DNA from: Planctomycetia bacterium
GTDB taxonomy: Bacteria > Planctomycetota > Planctomycetia > Pirellulales > UBA1268
Direction of reading: 5' to 3'
Length of the DNA stretch: 64,000 nt
NCBI GenBank assembly: GCA_026401035.1
Contig: JAPLNR010000034.1
Coordinates: 1 to 64,000, forward strand
Part shown: in pieces, positions 16,768-26,971 of the stretch
Layout of the letters: each line of letters starts with the position of its first letter
How positions within the stretch are numbered: position 1 is the first letter of the stretch
Made by a program: the position numbers and the translations under genes
The notes under the pieces: model-generated
Database searches by the model: none
The model's input: the letters and a program-made list of their open reading frames with translations, nothing else
What the model was told of the DNA's origin: nothing

Positions 16768-19728
16768 TCAATCCAGGTAGGTGAATTCGTTCAGGTTCAA
16801 CACCATCAGGCAATAGAGCTCGAGCGCCCGGCCAGGCCCGACGCCATCCTTGTCCTCGAGCGCGTCGATCAGGGCGACACCGCTGGCCACCTCGTCGGCG
16901 GTCACGGAACGCGCGAGGGCCAACTCCAGTGCGCGGCGGACCATCGCGGTGGAGTCGGCATTGTCGGGCCCGCCGGCTTCCTTCCGCACGCGGTCGGCAA
17001 ACACCCGGGCCTGCTGCTGGAGAAAGCTCCCGTTGAGCATGCCGAGCGCCTGCGTGGGCTGCGTGGTCACGAACCGGACCGGGCAAGAGGAGTCGGTATC
17101 AGCCACGTCGAAGTCGGCGAGGATTGGCGTGAGCAGCGACCGTTTCACGTGGGCGTAGATGCTGCGGCGGGCCTGCTCCTGCGGAGGCGACGATCCCCAG
17201 CCCGCGCCCGGCCGCGACTGGCCAGCCAGCACCTCGGCGGGAATCTCCGGGTAGACGCCGGGGCCGAACATCTTCGGATTGAAGGCCCCGCTGGCGACGT
17301 GGATCGAGTCACGCAGTTCCTCGGCGGTGAGCCGCCGCATGTCAAACCTCCAGAGTGCGTCGTTGAGCGGATCCGTCGCAAACGCTTCCGGGTTGCCGGT
17401 TGACGCCGCCCGGTAGGCCTGCGACGTGAGGATCAGTTTGTGCAGGGATTTCAGCCGCCAGTTGTTGGCGATCAGTTCCGTGGCCAGCCAGTCGAGCAGT
17501 TCGGGGTGCGTGGGCGGATCGCCCATCATGCCGAAGTTGCTCGCGCTCCTGACGATCCCACGGCCAAAGTGATGCTGCCAGATCCGATTGACCAGCACGC
17601 GGGAAGGAAGCGGGTTGTCGGGGGAGACGAGCCACCTGGCGAGCGCCGTGCGGCGGCCGGTCGATTTTATTCCGGCGGGCGGTTCGATCTCCGGAACCCT
17701 GGCCTTGAGGATCGAAGGAAACGCCGGCTCGACCCTGTTCTCCGGCTTCGCCTCGGCGTGCGGATTCCCTCGATAAAGCACGAACGTGTCGGGGGCCTCA
17801 GAGCCCGCCTCCGTCACGACCAGCGCCTTGTCGACCGCTACCTGTTCTTTCTTCAGCTGCTCGAGCACGGCGACCTTGGTGTCGTAATCCTTCTTCCCGT
17901 CGACGCCAAGAATCCGCTCGCCATCGGAGCGGATTGCATCCGTGAGCTTGAGCTGCTTTTTTCCTTTCTTTTCCTTTGCCGTGGAGAGCGCGCGCGTCAC
18001 GAAGCCGGGGCCCGACCACGCGACTGACAGCCCCTTGTCATGCAGCCCCTGGAAGTAATCGAGCCGGATCGGCAGCCGGCCCGCCCGCAGCGGCGTCTTC
18101 ACGGTCCGCGGATCCCCTTCGCCATGGATGCCGTCGTATTCAGCCACCACGCGGCCATCGATGGAGAGCCGGGAACCATCGTCGGAATCGAGCACGAACG
18201 TGTAGTCGCCATCCGCCGGAACTTTGAGGAAGCCGCTGAACACATAGCCGAAGTTGTCGGGCCTTAGCGACGGTGCGACACCAATGTCGAAGAGATTGCC
18301 GGCCACGAGCCCCACGTCCTCCGGTTTGAGATCGTCAAACACGGGCAGGCTCATCCATGAATCGCGGTAGAATTTGAAATGGAGATCGTCGAGGTCCCCC
18401 CCGACCGCAGCGCCGGCAGACTGCTGCTCCCAGACAGACCGGAACCGTCCCTCGACCTCGGCCACCGCCTTTTGGGCGGCATCCCGCCGCCGGTTGAGGT
18501 CCGCCACGCGCTCCTGGTACCGCGCCGCCTCGCCGTCATCCTTGAAGATCGGCCGCTCGACGTTCGGGCCACCATTCCCCATCGGCGTGATGTTGTGGAA
18601 AAACGCGAGCAGGCTGTAGTAATCCTTCTGCGGAATCGGGTCGATCTTGTGGTCGTGGCAGCGGGCGCAGTTCACCGTCAGACCCAGAAAGGTCTGGCCC
18701 GTCGTGGCCACGATGTCGTCGAACCAGTCGTACCGCGACTGCACGCGATCTGCCGGCTCGTCGTCCCAGAGGCCGAGCCGGTAATAGCCGGTCGCGACCA
18801 GGGCATCGGCCGAGGGGCTCGGCAGTTCATCCCCGGCCAGCTGCTCGATCACGAACTGGTCGTAGGGCTTGTCGTCGTTGAGCGCGCGGATGACGTAGTC
18901 GCGATATCGCCAGGCGTGCGGCTTGTTGCCGTCGCGTTCGAAACTATTGGTGTCGGCATAGCGGACGAGGTCGAGCCAATGGCGGGCCCACTTCTCACCA
19001 TAGTGGGGCGAGGCGAGCAGTCGATCGACCACCCGCTCCCAGGCCTGCGGCGAATTGTCGGCGAGGAAATTGTGGAGTTCCTCCGCCGTGGGCGGCAGGC
19101 CGGTGATGTCGTAGGTGGCCCGCCGCAACAGCACGGTCTTGTCGGCGGACTGCGGCGGAGCAAGGCCACGGCGAGCGAGGCCGTCACGAACAAACGCATC
19201 GATCGGGTTGGGGGCCGCGCCATCTACCGTGGCGACCGCTGGCACCGCCGGCCTGACGAGTGGCCGAAACGCCCAGTGCTCCTTCCACTCGGCCCCCTCT
19301 TCGATCCATTGCTTGATCGACTTGACCTGATTCGCCGTGAGCCGCGGCCCCTCCGGGGGCATCTGGATGTCCGGATCGGTGGAGGTGATCCGCTCGAGAA
19401 TCACGCTCTCGGAAACCTTTCCGGGCAGGATGGCATGGCCGCCGCTCTCGAGGGCCACCGTGGCACCGGCCTGTTCATCGAGACGCAGGCCGCCCTCGCG
19501 GGTATCCGGCCCATGGCAGGCGAAGCACCGCTTGGCCAGCAATGGTTGGATGTCGCGGGAGAAGTCGACCGGTGCTGCGGTTGCCATCGGCATCGGTGCT
19601 AGAACGCCGAACCACAGCGCGAGTCCCACCGCCGCACGCCATCCGGGAGGCCCAGTCCATTGGCAGACGGAAGACCGCGGCTGGCGGGCCGGGCTTGGCA
19701 TACTCGTCGTACGTTGGATGCGTGCCAT
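16768..19728 (-). CDS. PSD1 / DUF1549-DUF1553 planctomycete cytochrome c-type protein with internal PA14-like domain
   Basis: LLAKRCFACHGPDTREGGLRLD (CxxCH), PIDAFVRDGLARRGL, FLGLTVNCARCHDHKIDPI; PA14-like GYVFSGFLKVPADGDYTFVLDSDDGSRLSIDGRVV. Start uncertain (19794 or 19728). Confidence 0.9.
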   Translation of the reverse strand: MARIQRTTSMPSPARQPRSSVCQWTGPPGWRAAVGLALWFGVLAPMPMATAAPVDFSRDIQPLLAKRCFACHGPDTREGGLRLDEQAGATVALESGGHAILPGKVSESVILERITSTDPDIQMPPEGPRLTANQVKSIKQWIEEGAEWKEHWAFRPLVRPAVPAVATVDGAAPNPIDAFVRDGLARRGLAPPQSADKTVLLRRATYDITGLPPTAEELHNFLADNSPQAWERVVDRLLASPHYGEKWARHWLDLVRYADTNSFERDGNKPHAWRYRDYVIRALNDDKPYDQFVIEQLAGDELPSPSADALVATGYYRLGLWDDEPADRVQSRYDWFDDIVATTGQTFLGLTVNCARCHDHKIDPIPQKDYYSLLAFFHNITPMGNGGPNVERPIFKDDGEAARYQERVADLNRRRDAAQKAVAEVEGRFRSVWEQQSAGAAVGGDLDDLHFKFYRDSWMSLPVFDDLKPEDVGLVAGNLFDIGVAPSLRPDNFGYVFSGFLKVPADGDYTFVLDSDDGSRLSIDGRVVAEYDGIHGEGDPRTVKTPLRAGRLPIRLDYFQGLHDKGLSVAWSGPGFVTRALSTAKEKKGKKQLKLTDAIRSDGERILGVDGKKDYDTKVAVLEQLKKEQVAVDKALVVTEAGSEAPDTFVLYRGNPHAEAKPENRVEPAFPSILKARVPEIEPPAGIKSTGRRTALARWLVSPDNPLPSRVLVNRIWQHHFGRGIVRSASNFGMMGDPPTHPELLDWLATELIANNWRLKSLHKLILTSQAYRAASTGNPEAFATDPLNDALWRFDMRRLTAEELRDSIHVASGAFNPKMFGPGVYPEIPAEVLAGQSRPGAGWGSSPPQEQARRSIYAHVKRSLLTPILADFDVADTDSSCPVRFVTTQPTQALGMLNGSFLQQQARVFADRVRKEAGGPDNADSTAMVRRALELALARSVTADEVASGVALIDALEDKDGVGPGRALELYCLMVLNLNEFTYLD

Positions 19729-19786
19729 TGCCGCTCTGATCGAACCGAAGAAATGCGACCGGATCGATTCTAAGCGCCGTTTACAA

Positions 19787-19822
19787 AGTGTCAAATTTTG
19801 TTAGTGTTTTGGAAGGTTTGGC
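19787..19822 (+). promoter_or_regulatory. AT-rich stretch between divergent PSD1 and ROK genes, candidate promoter/operator
   Basis: TTTACAAAGTGTCAAATTTTGTTAGTGTTTTGG, AT-rich against a high-GC background. Confidence 0.3.
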
Positions 19823-19856
19823 ATCTGGAATGAATGGCCCTCGGGCGGCGTTTGGC

Positions 19857-21026
19857 ATGACTCTCAAGGAAAACCGCGTCGAGTCGACGCTCCTGCGGCG
19901 GATCAACGAGCGGCGGCTATTGGAGGTGATCCAGCAGCAGGGGCCTTCATCCCGTGCGATGCTCACGCGGGTTTCGGGTCTGACTGCGCCCACGGTTTCC
20001 AAAGCCGTCGATTCGCTTCTGAAGCGCGGCCTCGTCGAGGAACTCGAGCCGGTCGAGCAGGCGCTCGGCCGCCCAGGCCGGCTCGTCCGCATGGCGGCCG
20101 AATCGGCGGCCGTGCTCGGTGTCGTCATCGATGCCCAGGTCTGCTGCGTCGCGGCGGCCGGTCTCGACGGCAAGGTGACGGAGGAGCAGACCCGCCGGTT
20201 CGCAACGCCCGACACCTACTCCGCCCTGCTCGACACGATCGAGGAGCACTGCCGCTGTCTTCTCGCCGGCGTGTCGGGCACCGTGCATGGCATCGGGGTC
20301 AGCGTGCCCGGTCTCGTCAATGAACGGCTCGAGGAGATCGTCTTCTCGCCGAATCTTCACCTTCTCGACAAGCGAAACCCCGCCCGCGATCTCGAGGCCC
20401 GTCTGGAAGTGCACTGCCTGCTCCTGCAGGAAACCGACTCGCTCTGCCTGAGCGAGCGCATCTACGGCGACGCCCGCGGGCTGCACGACTTCGCGATGCT
20501 CGACGTCACCACCGGCCTGGGCTTGGGCGTGATGAGCGGCGGGCAGTTGCTCGCCGGCCACAGCGGGATGGCAGGCGAGGTGGGCCACATCACCGTTGTT
20601 CCCGACGGCGTCCGCTGCGGCTGCGGCAACCGTGGCTGCCTCGAGACCTTGGCCACCGACTCGGCGCTCGTGCGGCTGATGGCGGAACAACTCGGCCAGC
20701 CCCTCGATCTCGAGGCGGCCACCGCCCTGCTCGAAAACCGCGCCGCCGACTTCCAGCACGAACTGCGGACAGTCACCGAATATCTCGCGATCGCCATCGC
20801 CGCCGTGATCAACATCTTCAATCCCACCACGCTCTTCGTGCATGGCACGCTGCTGGCCGGCTCGGAGGAACGGTTTGCCCGGGTGCTCGAACGGGTCAAG
20901 CAGCGGACGCTCACCGCCTCGCTGGCAGATTGCACAATCGTCGCCACGCGATCGAGCAAGAGACAGGGCGCCATCGCCGGTATCATGCACCATCTCACGA
21001 ACGCCTGGGCCCCGTCCATTCGCTAA
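19857..21026 (+). CDS. ROK family transcriptional regulator (NagC/XylR-like)
   Basis: Winged HTH RRLLEVIQQQGPSSRAMLTRVSGLTAPTVSKAVDSLLKRGLVEE and ROK signature RCGCGNRGCLET. Start may be 19830. Confidence 0.9.
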   Translation: MTLKENRVESTLLRRINERRLLEVIQQQGPSSRAMLTRVSGLTAPTVSKAVDSLLKRGLVEELEPVEQALGRPGRLVRMAAESAAVLGVVIDAQVCCVAAAGLDGKVTEEQTRRFATPDTYSALLDTIEEHCRCLLAGVSGTVHGIGVSVPGLVNERLEEIVFSPNLHLLDKRNPARDLEARLEVHCLLLQETDSLCLSERIYGDARGLHDFAMLDVTTGLGLGVMSGGQLLAGHSGMAGEVGHITVVPDGVRCGCGNRGCLETLATDSALVRLMAEQLGQPLDLEAATALLENRAADFQHELRTVTEYLAIAIAAVINIFNPTTLFVHGTLLAGSEERFARVLERVKQRTLTASLADCTIVATRSSKRQGAIAGIMHHLTNAWAPSIR

Positions 21027-21030
21027 AAAT

Positions 21031-21798
21031 ATGCCGACACCAAGCCCCTTCTCCCTCCACGGCCGGGTCGCCCTCGTGACCGGCTCCTCCACCGGCCTCG
21101 GCAAGGCGATCGCCAGATGCCTCGGCCTCGCCGGCGCACACGTGGCCGTGAACTACTCCAACTCGCAGGCCCGCGCGGAGGAAACGCTCGCCGAACTGCG
21201 GGCCGCCGGCATCACGGCCGACCTCTTCAAGGCCGACGTCACCAGCGAGGCCGAGATCGACGCGATGTTCACCGCGATCGAGAACTCACTCGGCCCAGTT
21301 GCCGTCATCGTGGCCAATGCGACGCCCGCCCAGCCACTGAAATCCATCGAGGAATACGACTGGGCCTTCCACCAGCAGATGCTCGACTTCTTCGTGAAGA
21401 GCCCCTACCTGCTCGCCCGCCGGGCGCTGCCCGGCATGAAAGAGCGCCGGCACGGCCGGTTCATCAATATCACCAGCGAGGTGTTTCACCTCGGCGTGGC
21501 CCCCTTCTCCGCCTATGTGGCCGCCAAGGGCGGCCAAACCGGCTGGTCGCGAAGCATGTGCCACGAACTGGCGCCGCACGGGATCACCGTCAACATGATC
21601 GCGCCCGGCTGGATTCCGGTGGAGCGGCATGAAAACGATCCGCAGGCCGACAAGGATGCGTATCTGGCAACGATCCCCACAGGCCGCTGGGGCAAACCCG
21701 AGGAGGTCGGCTGGGCGGCTGCGTATCTCGCCAGCGACGAAGCCGGCTTCGTGACCGGCCAGACGATCGCCGTCAACGGCGGCCGGACGTGCTGGTAG
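21031..21798 (+). CDS. SDR family oxidoreductase
   Basis: GRVALVTGSSTGLGKAIA (TGxxxGxG), YVAAKGG, VTGQTIAVNGGR. Confidence 0.92.
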   Translation: MPTPSPFSLHGRVALVTGSSTGLGKAIARCLGLAGAHVAVNYSNSQARAEETLAELRAAGITADLFKADVTSEAEIDAMFTAIENSLGPVAVIVANATPAQPLKSIEEYDWAFHQQMLDFFVKSPYLLARRALPGMKERRHGRFINITSEVFHLGVAPFSAYVAAKGGQTGWSRSMCHELAPHGITVNMIAPGWIPVERHENDPQADKDAYLATIPTGRWGKPEEVGWAAAYLASDEAGFVTGQTIAVNGGRTCW

Positions 21799-21816
21799 GA
21801 CAGGCTTCAGCCTGTC
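21795..21816 (+). repeat. GTAGGACAGGCTTCAGCCTGTC hairpin repeat containing the SDR TAG stop
   Basis: Exact 22-mer, identical in gene-sense orientation to 23819 and 61531. Confidence 0.9.
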
Positions 21817-21825
21817 AGCACCCCA

Positions 21826-23238
21826 TCAGGCATCGTAATAGAGGCAGAACTCATACGGATGCGGACGCAGCCGCATCGGGGCGATTTCCTTCTCGCGCTT
21901 GTACTTGAGCCAGGTGGCGATCACGTCGTCGGTGAAGACGTCGCCGCGGAGCAGGAAATCATGGTCGCGCTCGAGGGCGTCGAGCGCCTCGTCGAGCGAG
22001 CCCGGTGCCTTCGGCACGTTGGCCAATTCCTCCGGCGGCATGTCGTAGATGTCGCGGTCGAGCGGCGCACCGGGATGAATCTTGTTTTGAATGCCGTCGA
22101 TCGCGGCCAGCAGGATCGCCGAGAAGGCGAGATAAGGATTGCAGGTCGGGTCGGGGCAGCGAAACTCGATCCGCTTCGTCTTCGGGCTCGCCGAATACAT
22201 CGGAATCCGACAACTGGCCGAGCGGTTCCGCTGCGAATAGGCGAGGTTCACCGGGGCCTCGTAGCCCGGCACGAGCCGCTTGTAACTGTTGGTCGTGGGG
22301 TTCGAGATCGCGAGGATCGCCGGGGCATGCCTCAGGATGCCCCCCATCGCGTGCAGCGCCATCTCCGAGAGCCCAGCGTAGCCGGAGCCGGCGAAGAGCG
22401 GGTGGCCGTCCTTCCAGAGCGAGATGTGCGTGTGCATGCCGGAGCCGTTGTCGCCGTACATCGGCTTCGGCATGAACGTGGCCGTCTTGCCGTGCCGGCG
22501 GGCGACGTTCCGCACGATGTATTTGTAGAGGCACATCTGGTCGGCCATCCGCACCAGTTCCTGGAACCGCATGTCGATCTCGCACTGGCCGGCCGTTGCC
22601 ACCTCATGATGCTGGGCCTCGACGTCGATGCCGCACTGGATCATCGTCTGCATCATCTCGTTGCGGACATCCATCAGTTGGTCGGCGGGGGGGCAGGGAA
22701 AGTAGCCCTCCTTGTGCCGCAGCTTGTAGCCGAGATTCGGCGCCTCGACACGGCCGCGATTCCATTCCGCCTCGGCGCTGTCGATGTGGAAGTAGCCTTC
22801 GTGCGCATTCTGGTCGAACCGCACGTCATCGAACACGAAAAACTCCGCCTCGGGCCCGATGAAGCAGGTGTCGGCGATGCCGGTGCTCTTCAGGTAGTTC
22901 ACCGCCTTGCGGGCGATGTTCCGCGGATCCCGCGAGTAGTCCTCCCGCGTGATCGGATCCTGGATCATGCAGATCATCACGAGCGTGGGAATCTGCGCGA
23001 ACGGATCGACGACGGCCGTGTCGGGCACCGGCACGAGCAGCATGTCGCTCTCGTTGATCGCCTGCCAGCCGCGGATGCTCGAGCCGTCGAAACCGAGGCC
23101 GTCCTCGAACGTGTCTTCCTCGAGTTTCGTGACGGGGATCGTGAAGTGCTGCCAGGCGCCGAGAAAGTCGGCAAACCGCAGATCGACCGCCTTCACTTCC
23201 TTCTCGCGGCACATCGCGAGCACTTCACGGGGCTTCAT
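21826..23238 (-). CDS. glnA: Glutamine synthetase type I
   Basis: [92 protein letters not shown]; start [15 protein letters not shown] at 23238. Confidence 0.96.
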   Translation of the reverse strand: MKPREVLAMCREKEVKAVDLRFADFLGAWQHFTIPVTKLEEDTFEDGLGFDGSSIRGWQAINESDMLLVPVPDTAVVDPFAQIPTLVMICMIQDPITREDYSRDPRNIARKAVNYLKSTGIADTCFIGPEAEFFVFDDVRFDQNAHEGYFHIDSAEAEWNRGRVEAPNLGYKLRHKEGYFPCPPADQLMDVRNEMMQTMIQCGIDVEAQHHEVATAGQCEIDMRFQELVRMADQMCLYKYIVRNVARRHGKTATFMPKPMYGDNGSGMHTHISLWKDGHPLFAGSGYAGLSEMALHAMGGILRHAPAILAISNPTTNSYKRLVPGYEAPVNLAYSQRNRSASCRIPMYSASPKTKRIEFRCPDPTCNPYLAFSAILLAAIDGIQNKIHPGAPLDRDIYDMPPEELANVPKAPGSLDEALDALERDHDFLLRGDVFTDDVIATWLKYKREKEIAPMRLRPHPYEFCLYYDA

Positions 23239-23270
23239 CGGGAACCTCCTGGGGGGTCCCCCATCATACG

Positions 23271-23666
23271 TCAAACGCAGGACAGGCTCGCCGCCCAGCC
23301 CTCCGCCAACTGCTCGAGCCGCAGCCGGCCGGCGAGCAGCGGCCCGGTGACGCGAAGCACGAGCGTCGTGGCCGCGGCCATTTCTGCGGCGTCGATCGAC
23401 ACGACCTCGTACTCGCCGGCGTCCATACGACGGGCGCGGCCGCGGCCGCCGGAGATCGCGCTTTCCCGGATGTCGAGCCATGCCAGCCGGTGTGGCGGCA
23501 ACTCAAGCGCGGCGACGGCCGAGCCACCGGCCTGCGGGATCTCCATCAGCCGCCACGTGCGACAGGCGACGCCGTCTTCCAGCAGCAGGTCAAAGTGCCG
23601 CCCGACCGGATCATCCGGGGCGCCCGTGTGCTCGAGAAGGGTGAACCGCGGCATGCGCACGAGCAT
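23271..23666 (-). CDS. Stand-alone small protein resembling the LigD 3'-phosphoesterase (DNA polymerase ligase N-terminal) domain
   Basis: [34 protein letters not shown] ... [30 protein letters not shown]. Confidence 0.55.
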   Translation of the reverse strand: MLVRMPRFTLLEHTGAPDDPVGRHFDLLLEDGVACRTWRLMEIPQAGGSAVAALELPPHRLAWLDIRESAISGGRGRARRMDAGEYEVVSIDAAEMAAATTLVLRVTGPLLAGRLRLEQLAEGWAASLSCV

Positions 23667-23818
23667 AAAGAAAAAGAGGGGTTTCTCAATCCTGCTTGGG
23701 GACGAGACGTGCGCCGGTGCCCGCCGTCTCGTGGACGGCCGGTGGTTTCACAGGCGGCCGCCGATGCTAGGAGCCGGGATCGGCGACCAATGCGGGTTGC
23801 GTGCACAGGCGAGGGCAT

Positions 23819-23840
23819 GACAGGCTGAAGCCTGTCCTAC
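23819..23840 (-). repeat. GTAGGACAGGCTTCAGCCTGTC repeat, about 25 nt past the thrS stop
   Basis: + strand gacaggctgaagcctgtcctac. Confidence 0.9.
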
Positions 23841-23864
23841 TTTCCGGAAGGCAGGCGCCGGTCT

Positions 23865-25886
23865 TCAATACTCGTCGCCAGTGGCCTGCTCGCCGGGCAG
23901 CGTCAGCGGCTTGGGCTTGTGGCGGACGGCCCGGCGGGCGTTTTCGTCGCGGAGCCGTTCCACCGCCGCCTCGAGGCTCATCGCTCCGAGATCGCCGTCG
24001 ATCCGGTCGCGGAGGCTCACCGTGCCGGCGGCCTCGTCCCGCGGGCCGCAGACGATCATCATCGGGATCAGCTCCACCTGCGCGTTGCGAACCTTGGCCC
24101 CGAGCTTCTCGGCGGCCAGATCGATGCCCACGCGGAGGCCGGCCGCCTCCAGCCGTTCCTTGACCAGCTTCGCATACGCCTCGCTCTTCTCGCTCACCGG
24201 CAGCACGCGGGCCTGCTCGGGGGCCAGCCAGAGCGGAAACGCGCCGGCGAAGTGCTCGATGAGCACCCCCACAAACCGCTCCATGCTGCCCAGCGGCGCC
24301 CGGTGGATCATCACCGGCTGGTGCTTGGCGTTGTCGGCGCCGATGTATTCAAGATCGAACCGCTCCTGGCTGGGAAGGTTGTAGTCGAGCTGCACGGTGC
24401 CAAGCTGCCACTCGCGGCCGAGCGAGTCGTTGACCACGAAGTCGATCTTCGGACCGTAGAAGGCCGCCTCGCCCGGCTCGGGCTCACAGCCGGGCAGGTT
24501 CATCCGGCGGGCCACCCGCTCGATCGCGGCCTCGGCCTCGTCCCACCGCGCGGGCGGACCGACATATTTATCGCTCTTGGGATCGCGGAAGCCGAGGCGA
24601 ACGCGGAAGTTGTCGAAGGCGAGGCTCTCCAAAACCTTGAGTGTGAAGTCGATGCAGCCTTCGACCTCCTTCTCGACCTGCTCCGGCATGCAGAAGATGT
24701 GGGCGTCGTCCTGGGTGAAGCCCCGGACCCGCGTCATGCCGCCGAGCTCGCCCGACTGCTCGTAGCGGTAGACCGTGCCAAACTCCGCCAGCCGCAGCGG
24801 CAGTTCCTTGTAGCTCCGCGGCCGCGCCTTGTAGATCATCGTGTGGTGCGGGCAGTTCATCGGCTTGAGCAGATATTGCTCGTCGTCGCTCATCACGATC
24901 GGCTTGAACTGGCTGTCGGCATAGTACGGATAGTGGCCGGATATCTTGTAGAGATCGACCTTGCCGATGTGCGGCGTGTAGACCGGCTCGTAACCGCGCT
25001 TGGCGAGTTCGTCGCGGACGAAGCTCTCGAGCACGCCCCGCACGGTCGCCCCCTTCGGCATCCAAAGCACGAGCCCGGAGCCGACGAGCGGGCTCGTCGT
25101 GAAGAGATCGAGCTGCTTGCCGAGCACGCGATGATCTCGCTTGCGGGCCTCCTCGAGCGCGGCCAGGTGCGCATCGAGATCTTCCTGCGAGAACCAGGCC
25201 GTGCCGTAGAGCCGCTGCAACTGGGCGTTGTTGGCGTCGCCTTTCCAGTAGGCGCCGGCGATGTTCGTGAGCTTGAAGGCACCGATGCAGCCGGGGCTGG
25301 GCACGTGCGGGCCGCGGCAGAGATCGACGAATTCGCCCTGCCGGTAGAACGAGAGCGTCGGATGCTCGGCCAGTCCCGTCTCGATGTGCTCGACCTTCAA
25401 GGGCTGCCGGAGATCCCGGACAATCTCCACGGCCTTGTCGCGGGGCACCTCGACCCGTTCGAACTCCTCGTCGGCCGCGATGATTCTCTTCATCTCGGCC
25501 TCGATCAACGGGATGTCGTCGTCCGTGATCGGCCGGCTGGCCCGCATGTCGTAATAGAAGCCGGCGCCCACCGTCGGCCCGAAGGCCAGTTCGACGCCGT
25601 CGAAGAGCCGCATCACGGCGCGGGCCATCACATGGGCCGCCGAGTGACGCATCACGGGCAATGCCCGCGGATCACCGGCCACGAGCAGTTCCAGCGCCAC
25701 CTCGCCGGCTGCGGGCAGCAACGCGTCGAGCCCCACGGTCTTGCCGTCGAGCAGGGCCGCGATCGGCCGCGACTTCTTCGGGCCCTTTCCCAGCGTGGAC
25801 AGAGCCATTTCGGCGACGACATCGGCCACCCGCGCAGCCTGTGGATACTCGCGAACGACGCCATCGGCAAAACGGACGGTGGGCAT
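23865..25886 (-). CDS. thrS: Threonine--tRNA ligase
   Basis: TGS-like N-terminus, [95 protein letters not shown]. Confidence 0.97.
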   Translation of the reverse strand: MPTVRFADGVVREYPQAARVADVVAEMALSTLGKGPKKSRPIAALLDGKTVGLDALLPAAGEVALELLVAGDPRALPVMRHSAAHVMARAVMRLFDGVELAFGPTVGAGFYYDMRASRPITDDDIPLIEAEMKRIIAADEEFERVEVPRDKAVEIVRDLRQPLKVEHIETGLAEHPTLSFYRQGEFVDLCRGPHVPSPGCIGAFKLTNIAGAYWKGDANNAQLQRLYGTAWFSQEDLDAHLAALEEARKRDHRVLGKQLDLFTTSPLVGSGLVLWMPKGATVRGVLESFVRDELAKRGYEPVYTPHIGKVDLYKISGHYPYYADSQFKPIVMSDDEQYLLKPMNCPHHTMIYKARPRSYKELPLRLAEFGTVYRYEQSGELGGMTRVRGFTQDDAHIFCMPEQVEKEVEGCIDFTLKVLESLAFDNFRVRLGFRDPKSDKYVGPPARWDEAEAAIERVARRMNLPGCEPEPGEAAFYGPKIDFVVNDSLGREWQLGTVQLDYNLPSQERFDLEYIGADNAKHQPVMIHRAPLGSMERFVGVLIEHFAGAFPLWLAPEQARVLPVSEKSEAYAKLVKERLEAAGLRVGIDLAAEKLGAKVRNAQVELIPMMIVCGPRDEAAGTVSLRDRIDGDLGAMSLEAAVERLRDENARRAVRHKPKPLTLPGEQATGDEY

Positions 25887-26093
25887 AGCGGATCACTGGG
25901 GCAAAGGGTTGATCGGAAGGGTCGAAATCGCTGCGGCCGGCGCCAAAACAGCGGGTTCTGTGCCGCCCGCACAGTATCCCCGCAGCGGCCCGGTCGGCAA
26001 GGCCGCTCGGCCCCGCAGCGCCCGCTTCGCCCAACGCACTCCACCCTTGACTCGCCGCACATTCGGCGTGAGACTCAAGCCTGACGACTGTGC

Positions 26094-26167
26094 GGGCGAT
26101 TAGCTCAGTTGGTTAGAGCACTAGCTCGACAAGCTAGGGGTCATAGGTTCGAGTCCTATATCGCCCA
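26094..26167 (+). tRNA. tRNA-Val (anticodon GAC)
   Basis: Acceptor GGGCGAT/ATCGCCC, D-arm GCTC..GAGC, anticodon stem CTAGC-TCGACAA-GCTAG, T-arm ATAGG-TTCGAGT-CCTAT. Confidence 0.95.
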
Positions 26168-26199
26168 CTTGCTTCCAGCGCGCGCAAGGCCTGACCGGT

Positions 26200-26475
26200 T
26201 TACGGCCGAACTGCTTTGGAGCGGGGCCGGTGCCGAAAGGCCCGCGTGCGTCTGGCGGGCGCCCCCGATTGATCCTGGTGGTACTCGTGCAGCCGCCGCG
26301 GCTCCTGCGGCGCGATCTCCGCGCGATACTTTTGCTCCGCCTGCGGAGTTCCCGCCTGCCGGTGCTGGAAGGCACCGAAATAGGGATCGGGAGACTGCCA
26401 GTCGTTTTGAGCGCAGGCTACGCTCGCGATGAGCCACAAGCCCGAGCCGAGGATCACCGCCGGCACTCGCTGCAT
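26200..26475 (-). CDS. Small secreted hypothetical protein
   Basis: MQRVPAVILGSGLWLIASVACAQNDWQSPDPYFGAFQ: signal peptide-like; composition otherwise weak. Confidence 0.4.
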   Translation of the reverse strand: MQRVPAVILGSGLWLIASVACAQNDWQSPDPYFGAFQHRQAGTPQAEQKYRAEIAPQEPRRLHEYHQDQSGAPARRTRAFRHRPRSKAVRP

Positions 26476-26500
26476 GGAAGACCTTTCCTGGGGATGGGGA

Positions 26501-26947
26501 TCAGTGGACGGTGAACAGCGACAACAGGTTCAACGGGTTCCACCAGCATAGCCCCGCGCCGCGGCAGGCGGCGCAGTCGCACGGCTCGGCGGGCACCATC
26601 TTCACCTCGTACTTCGGTACCCGCTCCACCGTCTCCTGCCCCTCGGCCTTGTAGAGCCGCTTTTTCACATAGACCCGGCCGCAGGGCGGGCAGCACCGGC
26701 ACTCGGGCGGCGGCGTATGCCATGAGTCGCGGCCACGGGCGCAGGCATATTCGCATTGCATCGAGTAGGCGGGCTGCTGGGTCTTGGCCTCGTCCCACGA
26801 GGCCTTGCACCGCGGTTCGCTGCACGGACTGCTACCGGTGCAGGAGAGGCACGAACCGTGTTCGTCACAGCAGTCCGCCGCCGGCGACTCGGCGACAGCC
26901 GCCACGAGCGTGAGCCAGCACAGACCCGCCGCGAATATCGATCGCAT
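26501..26947 (-). CDS. Secreted Cys-rich hypothetical protein
   Basis: Signal peptide MRSIFAAGLCWLTLVAAVAES then ADCCDEHGSCLSCTGSSPC...PPECRCCPPCGRVYVKKRLYK...EPCDCAACRGAGLCWWNP. Confidence 0.68.
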   Translation of the reverse strand: MRSIFAAGLCWLTLVAAVAESPAADCCDEHGSCLSCTGSSPCSEPRCKASWDEAKTQQPAYSMQCEYACARGRDSWHTPPPECRCCPPCGRVYVKKRLYKAEGQETVERVPKYEVKMVPAEPCDCAACRGAGLCWWNPLNLLSLFTVH

Positions 26948-26971
26948 GGAATGCCCTCCGGTGAACGCCGT

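Noticed and set aside
21859-23820. 653-aa + strand ORF opposite glnA
   Set aside because: Shadow of glutamine synthetase; His/Arg/Val-rich without motifs.
23919-26084. 721-aa + strand ORF opposite thrS
   Set aside because: Antisense to an unambiguous ThrRS; composition typical of a shadow ORF.
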